DNA of 64,000 nt, taken from contig OY997649.1 in NCBI GenBank assembly GCA_963921795.1, positions 59,745,001-59,809,000 of the forward strand. The letters run 5' to 3'. Made by a program: the position numbers and the translations under genes. This stretch comes from Nannobrachium achirus. Taxonomy: Eukaryota > Chordata > Actinopteri > Myctophiformes > Myctophidae. Each line of letters starts with the position of its first letter. The stretch's first letter is position 1. Positions 32,468 through 44,030 of the stretch are shown here, piece by piece. The notes beneath the pieces were generated by a model. The model saw nothing but the letters and a program-made list of their open reading frames with translations, searched no databases and was not told the DNA's origin.

Positions 32468-33087
32468 TACTAGACACCTTTACAAACACATTGGTGAAGA
32501 AACTTTTTGGTAAGGAATTTATTCCAGGATTTTACACTGCTATTTCTGAAGATATCCCTTTACCACTCACCCTCTTAATTTTAAAACCTCTCTTTTTTTT
32601 TTTTTTCCTGACCCGGAATTCCTTTCCCGCCCTCCTCAATCTGACACGTTAGTTCCTGAGTGGAGCGTAACGTTCCCGGGGATTAGAGAGACACGAGTCC
32701 ATGACGCCACGATGTGTTTCCGATGATTTAGCCGGCTCACTATGTGCCGAGGAGATATTCCGCTGGAACGGGCCGGGCCCGTCCGGTCCAGCCCCAACAG
32801 ATATGGAGTTTTTGACTGTAGCGGGATGTGGGAGGTTTGGCTCACCTTATCTGAAGTATTTGCCGGGGAGTACATGGGGAGCTATATATCTGCTCCATTA
32901 TATCATTATGTAAACACGTGGCTACGCCACGTTGCTGGCAGGGCTGCATTTCATACACGTACGTCGTCAGAGAACAAGGCTGTCTTGTTAAAGGAGTTCT
33001 TACACCGCCATGATGAAATCAAGTCTGCTTAATTGCTCCACTATTGTCAGATATTTCAGTCTGAGATCACCTGCATGTTGTGTGAGC
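32468..33087. other. Unique sequence, possible conserved non-coding DNA
   Basis: Non-repetitive. The part 32880-33060 is AT-balanced with homeodomain-like and E-box-like words. I cannot test conservation. No gene supported. Confidence 0.3.
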
Positions 33088-33092
33088 CGGGC

Positions 33093-33137
<45 letters not shown>

Positions 33138-33140
33138 GCA
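33088..33140. repeat. (GTGC)n microsatellite
   Basis: Twelve or so GTGC units ending GCGCGC. Confidence 0.97.
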
Positions 33141-33569
33141 CGGCGGAATATATGATGCTCCCAATCAGCGCTTGTACTTCTGATGTATTGCGCTTGTTGT
33201 TGCCAAACATCAGAAACCTTTTTTTCTTTTCAAAATCAGAAGCACATTACCACCAAGTACATGCATGTTAATGTGCCAAAGGCATCTCGCTTTGTTCTCT
33301 TCCTCTCTGTCTCGTCATCTTGCAAATACAGTGGTTCCTCAAGAGCCTATACTTTACTTAATACAGTTGTGAGGTTCTTGAGTGTGTGTCCATTTTTCAA
33401 TACTTTACACTTCCACTCCGATACCTTTTTACCACAAGTAAACTTAATGTTTGGGAGCATAAATTGGTGTGCAGACTTTTATTCTTCTACCTGTATGCGC
33501 TGCTTTAGTCTAGCACCCAGCCAACTGTGGCTTTAGATGTGCGTGCCTTTTGGCTGCTTTGCGGTCTGT
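33141..33569. other. Unique sequence
   Basis: Faint hAT-B-like words (TTCAATACTTTACACTTCC) at about 33397. Otherwise unrecognised. Confidence 0.35.
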
Positions 33570-33971
33570 TTACTGTTCTTTTTATGCCACTAAAATGATC
33601 GCGTCATGGACCTCCAAGCTCACTACGCGTCGCAGCGCGACACGTAGTGAGCTTGGAGGTCGGTTATTTTCAGTTCTTGATACCACACTGAACTATAGCA
33701 TAGTCAAGTCAATACTGGAGATGTGCCCGTAACAGATTTCTACACAGAGAGGGCAATTCTTTCAACATAAGATGCTGCATTCAATATTGCTGTGGCAATA
33801 TTCTCTTGAATGCTGCCTTCAGGTATGGCATGGAAAGGAGGGCATTTTCATTTCTTTCACTATAGTAAAAATCACACCCGTGTGAACTGAGCGGTGGTTC
33901 ATGGTCTGGAGAGGGGGATAAAAGGGCAGGGGCCCAAGCCCCCCTTTCATGTCTATGTGTGCACGTGCCTG
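33570..33971. mobile_element. Fam-E copy
   Basis: Right end CCCCCTTTCATGTCTATGTG and TGCACGTGCCTG. The body CATAAGATGCTGCATTCAAT and CTTGAATGCTGCCTTC is shared with 59995-60366 and 37967-38277. The left end is diverged. Palindrome 33592-33670. Confidence 0.65.
33592..33670. repeat. Palindrome of Fam-E (CCTCCAAGCTC variant)
   Basis: The inner arm GACCTCCAAGCTCACTACG is mirrored by CGTAGTGAGCTTGGAGGTC. Against GATCTACAAGCTCACAACG it differs at three positions, and each change is present in both arms. This covariation keeps the hairpin paired. Confidence 0.85.
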
Positions 33972-33999
33972 GTCAAGTTACAAGTTACACTGTATATTT

Positions 34000-34881
34000 A
34001 GATTATTATTATTACAAAACATAGGCCACATTAACCAATCAAGCCCCTATTTTATATATTGGAAGTTATAAGGTTATATATATATATAAAGTATAACCCA
34101 TCTACAAGCTCTCTCAGGATTTCTACATTGTGTGTGTTATTGCTATTTTCCTTCCATCGCTGGTTCTGTCTGTCCATCTACCTATCGATTCTTCTCCCAT
34201 CATGCAACATTCAATCATTCAATCAGTTTGATCCTTCCCCCCGGCTTCTGGTACCAGCCAATCCGCTGGCCCCATCAGCCACTGTATAAATCACCTGCTG
34301 TGCTGCTCACAGATATAAAAAGCTAGATACCTCCCCCGCCGCTGCAGTTCATTGGCGCGCCTGGTCAAGGAGTCCTGGCAGAAATGGCGGAGTGTGGAAG
34401 ATAGACTGTCACTCAAAAAAACTGCTGGACAATCACAGCGCGTCTTTTCCGGGACTTTTCCCATTCAATTCAAAGGAGCTTTATTGGCACGTTTATATGG
34501 CCAAAGCAAGTGTCAATACCAGACATGGAGTTGGATCCAGGATTTGGTCACATTCCCGTCTACATTCATTAGACAGATTAATGAATCATGTTACTTACCT
34601 GTGGAAAGTGATTCCCAGCGTTCTATTTTCCAATGTGCATCTGTTTGTACAACCCGGAGCTGTACATGAAACGACCATGTTTCTCTCTGGGAACTTATTT
34701 CACAAATCTCTGAGTGTTTGGTGACAGCTCCAGTTTTGTTTTCATCCAGTTCCTGATGTTGCGCGGCTCAGTGTTGCGTATGAGAAAACCCGCCCCATCT
34801 GCCTCTGATTGGCCGACCGAATTTCCGCTTCTGTGACGCACAGGGAAGAATTCCGTAATTCTTTTTATTTTTTTTTGCCAG
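34000..34881. other. Unique sequence
   Basis: Half palindrome word ATCTACAAGCTC at about 34099, and CAATTCAAAGGAGCTTTATT at 34467, a word known from fish repeats. No gene otherwise. Confidence 0.4.
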
Positions 34882-35090
34882 GAGTCTTGGACCAGCACCC
34901 CCCAGCCGGAAGAGGCGTCTACCTTTATATGTCTGTGGTGCTGCTCTTGCTCTCTACCATCTTGGTCTTTCTATCTCCTGTCGCTGTGGCCCATTATGTT
35001 TTGTCCCCGTACAATTATGCAGTGTTACTCAAGGAAATGCAGATACGTATAATGGAGGAGCTGGATTCAGGAGGTAGAGTGCCCATCTCC
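34882..35090 (+). CDS. Candidate exon with a transmembrane segment (unrecognised)
   Basis: A long T-rich tract and GCCAG precede 34882. The frame then reads VLDQHPPAGRGVYLYM, a strongly hydrophobic SVVLLLLSTILVFLSPVAVA (one predicted membrane helix), then HYVLSPYNYAVLLKEMQIRI. From about 35094 the sequence becomes the CCATATATGG repeat, so the open frame up to 35123 ends in repeat DNA. I do not recognise a family. It could be a terminal exon, a decayed exon or chance. Confidence 0.25.
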
Positions 35091-35093
35091 TCT

Positions 35094-35505
35094 GGAGATG
35101 GTCACGCTCTGGCTTCACTGTGATGGCACACTAACAGAATCCCTTTTATGCCCATATATGGAGATCCCTGATGTCATCAATATTAAGCCCATATCTAACA
35201 GGACTTCATATGAGAATGCCCATATGGAGGCCACATCGGCCACATACATACCACACTAACATAATCCATATATGGCCAAGACAAATGGCCAAGACAGCCA
35301 ATATCTGTGTGGCTGGTTCTACAGACAGGGATCTCCATGTATGGGCATAAAAGGGTATGATGTCAGATGTCATAGACATCATAGGACTTTAACATAACAA
35401 ATAACTGAGTTAGCATGTTTGGGCTCTCACAGCATATCTCCATATAAGTACATGGATCTCCATACATGGGTACCAGGAGTCTCCATATATGGGTAACTGG
35501 TCCGA
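35094..35505. repeat. CCATATATGG-GATCCCTGATGTCA repeat element
   Basis: Repeated modules TTTTATGCCCATATATGGAG, ATCCCTGATGTCATCAATAT and CATGTATGGGCATAAAAGGG in both orientations. Related blocks are at 41455-41600 and 44930-45108. Confidence 0.75.
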
Positions 35506-35509
35506 TTTA

Positions 35510-36457
35510 CATCACTGGTCAGATGGCCAAGAATTGGCGCGACCTGAGGTAAAACAGTGAAAAAAACAAATGTATTAATTGTATACGTGGCAACCACTGT
35601 GTTAAAATCATGTTGCCGTTGACGGTGAGCACCGTCAATCTTACTGTATTTACAGTAAAAGTATTATTACTTACTGTACGTCGCTCCGGTCCCACCCGCA
35701 TCTGTAATGTCCGCGATTTGTTTACAACGCACGTTGGGCGTGCACGCGAAGTGAAGCTCTGCCATAGTAAATCCATTGAGAGGCCCATAAAGAGACTTCA
35801 TTTACTCAAAAAGAGACATTTTGATCCAAAGGTTGGCCTGTTTACAGACACAAACTGCACTCGGCTGGGCGCAGCCATGTTTCTTTTCTGGGCCCACACT
35901 GTCATGTGACTAGATGATGTAAACATTGACGTCAAGTGATAATCCATCTGCGCAAAAACAACCCCCTTCTGGCCCTTCAAAATAATAGCTGTGGCCTACG
36001 GAGGAAGCGGCGCGGCACCAAGGCACCAAGCATCCCTTCAAATTAAAAGGCAGTAGTAGTGTTAAACAACCATTTCTCTAGTAAGGACCAGAGACGGGTC
36101 ACATAATGAACTGTACAATGGTCACATGACCAGGCTCTGTCTTGAATTAAGAAAGAGAATACAAGTGCACTTCAAGGCCATGTGCACAAATTGTAATATT
36201 CATGAGTAGCTCGGTCGCCAATCCCTTTATTTCACCGAGCGCCCAGGTAATAATCTGAGATTAGATATACCGAGAAATGTTAACAAGATCAGATGAGTTT
36301 GGGCCGTATAGGGTTAAAAACAGGGTTCAAGAATACACTCTATATTTGTCACAAAGGGCAGCTATCTGCAGCGCTGAGCCCAGACGGCTCTACCTGCGCG
36401 GCTGCTTTGCATACCATCTTTTTTTTTCAACAAAAGCAGGTTGGCTTTATCTCAACC
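35510..36457. other. Unique sequence, possible regulatory DNA
   Basis: Contains a CRE-like TGACGTCA (35929) and AT-balanced unique sequence (36100-36300). No gene supported. Confidence 0.3.
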
Positions 36458-37050
36458 CTTTCGCCTTTTTTTTTTTTTTTTTTTAAAGTCACGTCAGCCG
36501 TTTTAGCATTCACGACGACGGCGAAGCGCTTCGGCGGCGGCACAATAACAAGTGGTCTATTCAAATTAAATCAGTAATGGCATTGTCCATATTTCAGGCA
36601 GGTCATGCGTTTTTATTTATTCAAAGAACGAAGACAGGTCGGTTCCCCCTCACAATTATCTCTTTTCATTTAAAGAATGAATGTGCGTGTCAGGGCTTCT
36701 TCTCTTTCCCCCCCCCCCCCCCCCCCGTTCTTTCTTTCCCCTTATTCCTGGCCTCCCCCCACCAGCCCCCCCACCCCCCACCCCGCTCATCCCCGCTGCC
36801 CCCGCCATCACGAGCGCGACAGTAGAGGTCGTTAGAGGAAGAGGGATGATGCCAAACTTGACTGGGGAGTCGAGGCTTATCTCTATTCTTTACACTCTCG
36901 CTTTTGTTTCAAGGGCTTTGTTTACACACGCCCCATTAATCACCTTCTCCCTTCCTTCTCCCACCACCAACCACCAACACCACCACCACCACCTCAATCC
37001 CGCAGCATTTAAGCTATTTAGACCGGGTATATACGCATTATTGTGTATTA
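36458..37050. other. Unique sequence with T and C tracts
   Basis: Poly-T at 36466-36484 and poly-C at 36710-36726, then C-rich sequence. No gene supported. Confidence 0.4.
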
Positions 37051-37059
37051 TTATTTTAT

Positions 37060-37479
37060 GCTATAACTGTTGAAAAAGCGCGGCACTCGTTGCCGCGCTG
37101 TGAGCTTGTATATCTGCTATTTTATTTTTAATCGTAAAAATTTGAATTCCGACCCGATTTTGACCCGATTCCATAAGTGTCTTTTTTTTTTTTTTTTTTT
37201 TTAAACAATGTTTCTATGTCAGTGGTTCTCAAACTTTTTCATGTGAAGGAACCCCCTGAAATAATATGTATTTGGCCACGGACCCCCATCGCAAAATATT
37301 TAGTTCCAGGGAGGGACCATCCAGAAGTGAAATTTGAGTTACAAACGTTCGCTTAAAAAAAAAAGAAAAAACATATATTCAAAGATTTGCACACATTTTC
37401 ATGACTTTTTCCAAAATAGCAGATCTACAAGCTCGCAGCGAGGCACTCGATCGATCTGCTATTTTTCAATAGTTAAAGC
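37060..37479. mobile_element. DH element
   Basis: GCTATAACTGTTGAAAAAGC start (left hairpin arm mostly deleted; 37071-37133), middle with CAGTGGTTCTCAAACTTTTT (37219), right hairpin 37413-37466 with a shortened arm, and CAATAGTTAAAGCA at the end. Confidence 0.75.
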
Positions 37480-37731
37480 ATTCAATAATTCTCTGCCTAA
37501 ATGGGTTAAAGTGGGTGCTCGTCCGTGGGGGGGGGGAACAGCGAGCGTCACCAGGTGCCAGCGTAAATCCCTTTCTTCTTCTTCTTCTTCTTCTTCCCTA
37601 TAAAAGGGAGGAAAAAAAGTCAGGAAAAAAGAGATTCGTCGGGACCCCTGGTCACCTCGTCCTCTGAGGATTTGTCCTATTATCTGTACTCCACTCTACC
37701 CTTGGCCTTGATTATTATCTTCAACATATCG

Positions 37732-37736
<5 letters not shown>

Positions 37737-37790
<54 letters not shown>
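37737..37790. repeat. (TC)n microsatellite
   Basis: Pure TC tract. Confidence 0.97.
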
Positions 37791-37794
<4 letters not shown>

Positions 37795-37840
37795 CCCAGA
37801 GAGTTCCTATTACCACACTGTTCTCACACACACCCTGCTT

Positions 37841-37966
<126 letters not shown>

Positions 37967-38277
37967 CAGGCACGTGCACACAACATAGACATCAACATTT
38001 ATCAGTCTGTAAGAAGTGCCCTCACCTCCAGACCATGGATGCAGTTTTTACCTTGGTGAAAGAAATTCAAATGCCCCTCTTTCCATGCCATACCTGAAGG
38101 CAGCATTCAAGAGAATTGTCTTGTCAAAACTCTCCTGAACTTGAATGCAGCATCTTATGTTGAAAGTATTGCCCTCTCTGTGTAGGATGCATGCCGTTAC
38201 GCCACATCTCCAGTATTGACTTGAATATGGTTAGTTCAGTGTGGTATCAAGCACCAAAAATAGCCGACCTGGAGAGT
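37967..38277. mobile_element. Fam-E copy, reverse, truncated
   Basis: CAGGCACGTGCACACAACATAG at its outer end directly after the TCTG array. The body GCCATACCTGAAGGCAGCAT is shared with other copies. It stops inside the palindrome (AATAGCCGACCTGGAGAG) where the foldback at 38278 begins. Confidence 0.75.
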
Positions 38278-38651
38278 TTTTAATTTGTTTTATTCAATAT
38301 TTAGATATTTGTTATTCATTTCGTCAGACACTCCCGGGCCCATTCCTATACTTACAAACCCATTGTAACTTCAAACTCCATTGTCTTTTTTTCTGGTGAC
38401 TCCTGACACCCTCCTAATACGTGTTTTTTCGATAACTTTTTTCATTTTTTTTTTAAATATGTTTATTGTATTACATTTTTCCATTTCCCCAAAAAAATAT
38501 TAAAAATAAATGAAAAAAGTGATAAAAAAAACACAGCCAGCTCATGTATTAGGAGAGTAGTATGAGTCTCCAGAGAAAAAAGACGGGTGGATGGGTAGTG
38601 TCTGATAAAATGAATATCAAATATCTAAATACTGAATCAAGCAAATTAAAA
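38278..38651. mobile_element. Long foldback element
   Basis: Arms of about 170 bp: TTAATTTGTTTTATTCAATA at the left mirrored to AATACTGAATCAAGCAAATT at the right. CTCCTAATACGTGTTTTTTC is mirrored near the middle. Very AT-rich loop. It appears to have inserted into the palindrome of Fam-E. Confidence 0.8.
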
Positions 38652-39370
38652 TCTGTCCAGGGTGTTCACAAAAGCCTGAGTAGACGATAAAATTACCGAA
38701 AGACCGAAAGTGGAATATCCCCTTTAATGTAGCATCACAATCATTTTAACGGCTTTACGTCTGGCTATTCAGACATGGCAGAAGTGATGCGTCGAGAACT
38801 TGTGCATCCGCAGTTTTGGAGAAATATTTGAAAATGTTTTGGGGATTTTGAATTTTAAAGTGTTTCCTGGCACATCAAACTTTTTCAGATGCGGTTCCGC
38901 GGTCATTATATTGTCAGGAATGGACAAGGTTATTCTACATTTTTCAAAAGGTACAACGTGAATTTGTGCATGCGCTCGCATATGTGTGTGCACGCGCATG
39001 AGTGGACAGATGCAAGAAGGCTCCTATAGCACTCCCATGACTAACAGGTCATTTTGACCTGTTTTTTGAGATTTAGAAATGGAATTAGAATGCACAGGAA
39101 ACACACAAAACATTTTATTTCATATTTACAAAATGTCTCAAATGGTAGGAAAAAAAAAACAGGACTTTGCTTGTATGATGAAGGAAAAATCATGAAAGGG
39201 AAAATTTCTCAGAGTTTCCTGAGCAAAACCCGAATCACCTCAAAATCTCAAAATCAGGTTCAGTCATGCGAGTCGATTGCTAGGGGGGAAAAAAGGTTGG
39301 GAACCACTGGTTTATGGAGAGGCGTCTTCCTTTAACACAGAGGTGACCCCGTAGTCCTTGGGAAGCCGTT
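38652..39370. other. Unique sequence
   Basis: A reversed Charlie-type word, TTGGGAACCACTGG, at 39297. No gene. Confidence 0.4.
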
Positions 39371-39378
39371 TGGCGGCC

Positions 39379-39380
39379 GG

Positions 39381-39412
<32 letters not shown>

Positions 39413-39465
39413 CTCTCTCCTGTGTTGTCCTCCATAGTCTCTCTCTCTCTCTCTCTCCCTCTCTC
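39379..39465. repeat. (TC)n microsatellites
   Basis: Two TC tracts separated by CTGTGTTGTCCTCCATAG. Confidence 0.95.
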
Positions 39466-39743
39466 CTATGTGTCCTCCACCAGCCCGGCGCTGCCTCTGG
39501 CTTCCTGCGGTGTGATTAATGTTTGCTCAACAACATCCCGTCTGCGCGCGCCTCGCATTCAGGGCTGTCAGGACTTGAGGACAGTGTCAGTCAGTCAGCA
39601 GCCGGGGCAGGGCAGGATTAAATGCTTTTGGTGGGAGGGTGGGAGGGTGGGGGGGCGAGGGTGGGGAGTTCACGGCCAAATCTTTCGTGAGTGTTCAAAA
39701 TGTTTTGACCCCGGCCGGCCCTACCGGGTCCATTCATGAACAC
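39466..39743. other. Unique sequence
   Basis: G-rich at 39630-39665. No gene supported. Confidence 0.4.
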
Positions 39744-39751
39744 CTCCAGAG

Positions 39752-40153
39752 CAGGGGTCTACAAAATGTTTTCAGGCCAAGGAACCCTTTAGTTGAGAGA
39801 GAGATGAAGCAGGGACCCCCACCACAACCTGTTCATAGATTACATATAATGTAATTGTTTGACGACAGCACAATCATCAGTGTATTTTGGATTCATGTCA
39901 ATTTGTGATTTCAGATATTTAACCACTTGAACTGTCAATAAATAAATGTGACCTTTCCCCCCTCTACACCAAAGGTCTTTGCCGAAAATAGCCCATCTAC
40001 AAGCTCACAATGCTGCGTTGTGAGCTTGTAGATCTGCTATTTTTGGCAAGTGGTTAATATAAAAAGGTTTCTATCACACACATATTTGGAGGACCCCCTG
40101 AAGTAACTCTGAGGACCCCCTAGGGGTCCCGGACCCCCTGTTGAAGACCCTTG
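39752..40153. mobile_element. Fam-D copy (hAT-like), complete
   Basis: CAGGGGTCTACAAAATGTTT at the left and CCTGTTGAAGACCCTTG at the right are inverted. Perfect 8-bp duplication CTCCAGAG (39744-39751 and 40154-40161). Palindrome at 39978-40050. Non-coding. Confidence 0.88.
39978..40050. repeat. Central palindrome of Fam-D
   Basis: TTTGCCGAAAATAGCCCATC with TACAAGCTCACAA, mirrored to TTGTGAGCTTGTAGATCTGC and TATTTTTGGCAAG. Loop TGCTGCG. Confidence 0.9.
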
Positions 40154-40161
40154 CTCCAGAG

Positions 40162-40547
40162 TTAAGGAACCCTCTATGTCACTGTTTCCCTATTATTGGG
40201 TCGGGACCCATGTTTGTGTCACGGATCAATCTTTATGGGTAGTTGTGAGCGACATTCAACAGTCTGGGTCCCAGGCAAGCGTTTCATTTGGGAACCACAT
40301 AGCTCTATATCATCGTTTCTCAACGTTGGGTTGGACCTTATTGGTCTGTAACTCTTAAGAGTGCTGCAGGAACACTGGCTGGCCAATCCAATCACCTGAG
40401 GAAACGTCGTCACTGTACATTTCTCCAGGATCATTCAATGTCGTTTTGGAACCACAAAAAAACAAAGAAAAATGACATCTTGCATTTCAACGTTTAGGTT
40501 TATGGTTAGGCTTAGGGGTTAGGATTAGGGCTCAAGGTTACGTTTAG

Positions 40548-40550
<3 letters not shown>
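40162..40550. other. Unique sequence
   Basis: Telomere-like words GGTTAGGCTTAGGGGTTAGG at 40505. Otherwise unrecognised. Confidence 0.4.
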
Positions 40551-40622
<72 letters not shown>

Positions 40623-40672
40623 AAGCCAGCCAGCCAGCCAGCCAGCCAGCAAGCAAGCAAGCAAGCAAGCAG
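40551..40672. repeat. (AGCC)n microsatellite
   Basis: AGCC tetramers grading into AGCA at the end. Confidence 0.98.
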
Positions 40673-40775
40673 GGACGTGAAGAAAATGTTAGAGAGACAG
40701 GAGCTGAAATTTCTAAAAGGGCCTTTTGGTGAGGACAGCTGGGGGTCCCCGGACGGCCACTTTGAGAACCAGTGC
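40670..40775. mobile_element. Fam-E end plus hAT end fragment
   Basis: CAGGGACGTGAAGAAAATGT and AAAGGGCCTTTTGGTGAGGA match the Fam-E left end at 59995. A reversed Charlie-type end, TTTGAGAACCAGTG, follows. Confidence 0.6.
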
Positions 40776-41032
40776 TGTTAACCTACCTGTTAACCTACCT
40801 GACCCCCCCCCCCCCACCCCCCACTCCCCCCACCACCACCTAAAGGTGGTATGGATCAGCCTCCGTCAGCAGCAGCTTTGAGGTTTTCAGGCGGGGTGGA
40901 GGAGGGAGGTGTTGTTGTCATCCACATTCCTACGTGTGCCCTCATGTCAGCCATGCTCACAGCTCTGGCGCTCTGCTTTTGTTCTCTTCTCCCAGGTGTT
41001 GGGAAGAGGACCCCCCTCCCTCCCCCCGCCTC
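40776..41032. other. C-rich unique sequence
   Basis: Poly-C at 40803, then unique sequence. No gene supported. Confidence 0.4.
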
Positions 41033-41737
41033 CAGTGGTGTCAGTTCAGCAACAGCTAAGGTATGGCAACATGACTGGTGTCACAGTTTACCATGAGAAA
41101 CGTTTTGATTGATTGAAGACGTTATTCAGAGGTTTGCATAGAAAAAGGTACAGTTTCATGATTGTACAGTTCACTGGTACAAGGTCAACTAAAAGGAGAT
41201 CCTAGAAAAGCACTTCGCTTATTTCCAGGAAAGCATTGAAGTATCTCATATAACATTGAATGACAGACGGATAGAACACAGTACTATGCAGTAGATATAG
41301 TCAGGGGGGGAAAAAAAAGAAAAAAATGCAAAAATATATATACAGTGGGAAAATACAAAGAAGGGTCATGGGAGGGTAAGGTTGGGCTAGGTTTGCTTTT
41401 ACCAGTTGCGAACGGCTGCCGCCTGTAAGTGGTTTTGGTTTTTCAGGGCGATGTTAGAGAGATCCCTGTGATGCCAGAGGGAACAAATCACTTTCATGTC
41501 CATATATGGAGATATGGAGATCCCTGTGATGCCAGGGGAACGAATCCCTTTTATGCCCATATATGGAGATCCCTGATGCCCACATCCCTGATGTCCACAT
41601 CACTGTGGCGCAAACCTCGCCCTTTGGGGTTGACCTGAGGCGTCTTACTAGTTTTAAGAAGTACATTTGATTTTTTCCACCTGTAGCCAATGTATGGCAG
41701 CTGCCGTACCTTATGCCATACCCAGTTGACGCCTCTG
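41033..41737. mobile_element. Fam-F copy, interrupted
   Basis: CAGTGGTGTCAGTTCAGCAA at the left and CCAGTTGACGCCTCTG at the right. Flanking 8-bp repeats match 7 of 8 (CCCGCCTC / CCCGCCCC). The middle (about 41085-41660) is foreign and includes a CCATATATGGAGAT repeat block (41455-41600). Confidence 0.75.
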
Positions 41738-41883
41738 CCCGCCCCCCCACTACCTCCCACCAGGGGTGCTCTTCCTCCTCAGAGCCGCTCAGTTAAGTGT
41801 GTGAAAGTAGGTGACAACGGCGCTATAATTTTGGCGAGCGAACTGGAAAGGTGTGCCAGTTGTTTTCTCGCATGGGATTTTAA

Positions 41884-42060
<177 letters not shown>

Positions 42061-42096
42061 TTCCACTTGAGTGTGTGGGTTTCTGAGCATGTGCAG

Positions 42097-42265
<169 letters not shown>

Positions 42266-42430
42266 GAGCACACAGTGCACTGCGTGGTGCTTTAATGCAT
42301 AGCCCTGTTTAATTGCATAGTCAATGCATTCATCATTGGGAATGCAGAGCCGGGCTAAAATGAATTGAATTATCTGGCGAGGAGAACAAAGAGATGTACA
42401 TTGAGTTTGTGTGTAATTTATTGCTGCGGA
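42266..42430. other. Short unique sequence
   Basis: AT-balanced unique stretch between the TG tract and the 29-bp array. No gene. Confidence 0.4.
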
Positions 42431-42892
42431 GTGGAGCGAACGGTGGGGGCAAAGGAGGAGTGGAGCGAACGGTGGGGGCAAAGGAGGAGTGGAGCGAACG
42501 GTGGGGGCAAAGGAGGAGTGGAGCGAACGGTGGGGGCAAAGGAGGAGTGGAGCGAACGGTGGGGGCAAAGGAGGAGTGGAGCGAACGGTGGGGGCAAAGG
42601 AGGAGTGGAGCGAACGGTGGGGGCAAAGGAGGAGTGGAGCGAACGGTGGGGGCAAAGGAGGAGTGGAGCGAACGGTGGGGGCAAAGGAGGAGTGGAGCGA
42701 ACGGTGGGGGCAAAGGAGGAGTGGAGCGAACGGTGGGGGCAAAGGAGGAGTGGAGCGAACGGTGGGGGCAAAGGAGGAGTGGAGCGAACGGTGGGGGCAA
42801 AGGAGGAGTGGAGCGAACGGTGGGGGCAAAGGAGGAGTGGAGCGAACGGTGGGGGCAAAGGAGGAGTGGAGCGAATGGTGGGGGCAAAGGAG
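42431..42892. repeat. Minisatellite, 29-bp unit, about 16 copies
   Basis: Unit GTGGAGCGAACGGTGGGGGC plus AAAGGAGGA. Units are virtually identical, with one GAATGG variant in the last. Because 29 is not a multiple of 3 and the unit lacks stops, several frames stay open across it, producing frames as long as 522 codons on the minus strand. These are artefacts. Confidence 0.98.
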
Positions 42893-42946
42893 GCTGGGAG
42901 AATTAGAGGAGGAGAGGGGAAGATGGAAGGGCATGGAGGAGGCGAT

Positions 42947-42947
<1 letters not shown>

Positions 42948-42999
<52 letters not shown>

Positions 43000-43074
43000 G
43001 GAGAGGGAGAGAATAAGATAGAGGGAGGGAGAGATGTGGCAGGAAAGGAAATATTGAGGAGCCTGGAGCTGGAG

Positions 43075-43109
<35 letters not shown>

Positions 43110-43215
43110 GGAGAGAGAGGGAGATGAGGAGAGGAGCGAAGATAGGCCTGCAGGAGGGAGGATGAAGATTCACGGCGAGCAAACAAGAGAGACAGAGCAA
43201 GGGAGGGAGGGAGGG
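42948..43215. repeat. GA-rich tracts
   Basis: GA tracts at 42950-42997 and 43078-43107 within purine-rich sequence. Confidence 0.92.
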
Positions 43216-43303
43216 GGAATGAGAGAAGGACAGAACGAGAGAGGCTTAAGAGGGAGGAGAGGAAGAAGATGGAGAGAGCTGCAGGAGGAGAGGGGCAGAA
43301 GGA

Positions 43304-43854
43304 CAGGGGCGTCACAATTAAGGGGAGGAAAAGTGTGACTGAGTTACCAGGGCCCAAGGTGGAGGGGCCTGGAATTATTTTATACTTTAGCTATTGAAAA
43401 ATAGCAGATGTATACAAGCTCACAGCTTGTAAATTTTTGAGCTTGTAGATCTGCTATTTTTGGAAACACGTGAAAATGTGTGCAAATCTTTGAATATATG
43501 TACTTTTTAAGCAAACATTTGTAACTCAAATGTTGCCTGGAACTAAATATTTTGAGGTGGGGGTCCGTGGCCAAATAGATATCATTTTGGGGGTCCTTGA
43601 CATGAAAAAGTTTGAGCACCACTGACATAGAAACATAGTTTTTTTTTTTTAGTTTTTTTTAACCCATAGAAGGATTTAGAAGACATTAAGTCTTTCACAA
43701 ATCTTTAGCGGCCCTTCAAAAATAGCAGATCTACAAGCTCGCAGCGTGGCACTCGGTGCCGCGCTGTGAGCTTGTATATCTGCTATTTTTCAATTGTTAA
43801 AGAAGCGCAGTGAATCCTTGTACCCAGGGCCCAGAATGTGGTGCGACACCCTTG
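43304..43854. mobile_element. hAT-A copy, reverse, carrying DH
   Basis: CAGGGGCGTCACAATTAAGG at one end and GTGCGACACCCTTG at the other. GGGCCCAGAATGTGGTGC corresponds to the left end of other copies. DH is 43385-43802. Confidence 0.75.
43385..43802. mobile_element. DH element (reverse)
   Basis: Hairpins at 43397-43461 (shortened inner arms) and 43718-43790 (full). The middle, TTTGAGCACCACTGACATAG, is reversed relative to the 11117 copy. Confidence 0.8.
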
Positions 43855-43925
43855 GAGATGCACAGACAGAGACCAGAGACAGACCTGACACCTTCCACCA
43901 GATTCCTGAGGGGAGAAAAGATGAG

Positions 43926-44030
43926 GCGTGCGTGCGTGTGTGCGTGCGTGCGTGCGTGTGTGCGCGTGCGTGCATGCGTGCGCGCGCACGCGCGTGCGTG
44001 CGTGCGTGCGTGTGAGTGTGAGTGTGTGCA
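43926..44030. repeat. TGCG microsatellite
   Basis: GTGC/GTGCGC units with a CGCGCGCACGCGCG core. Confidence 0.93.
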
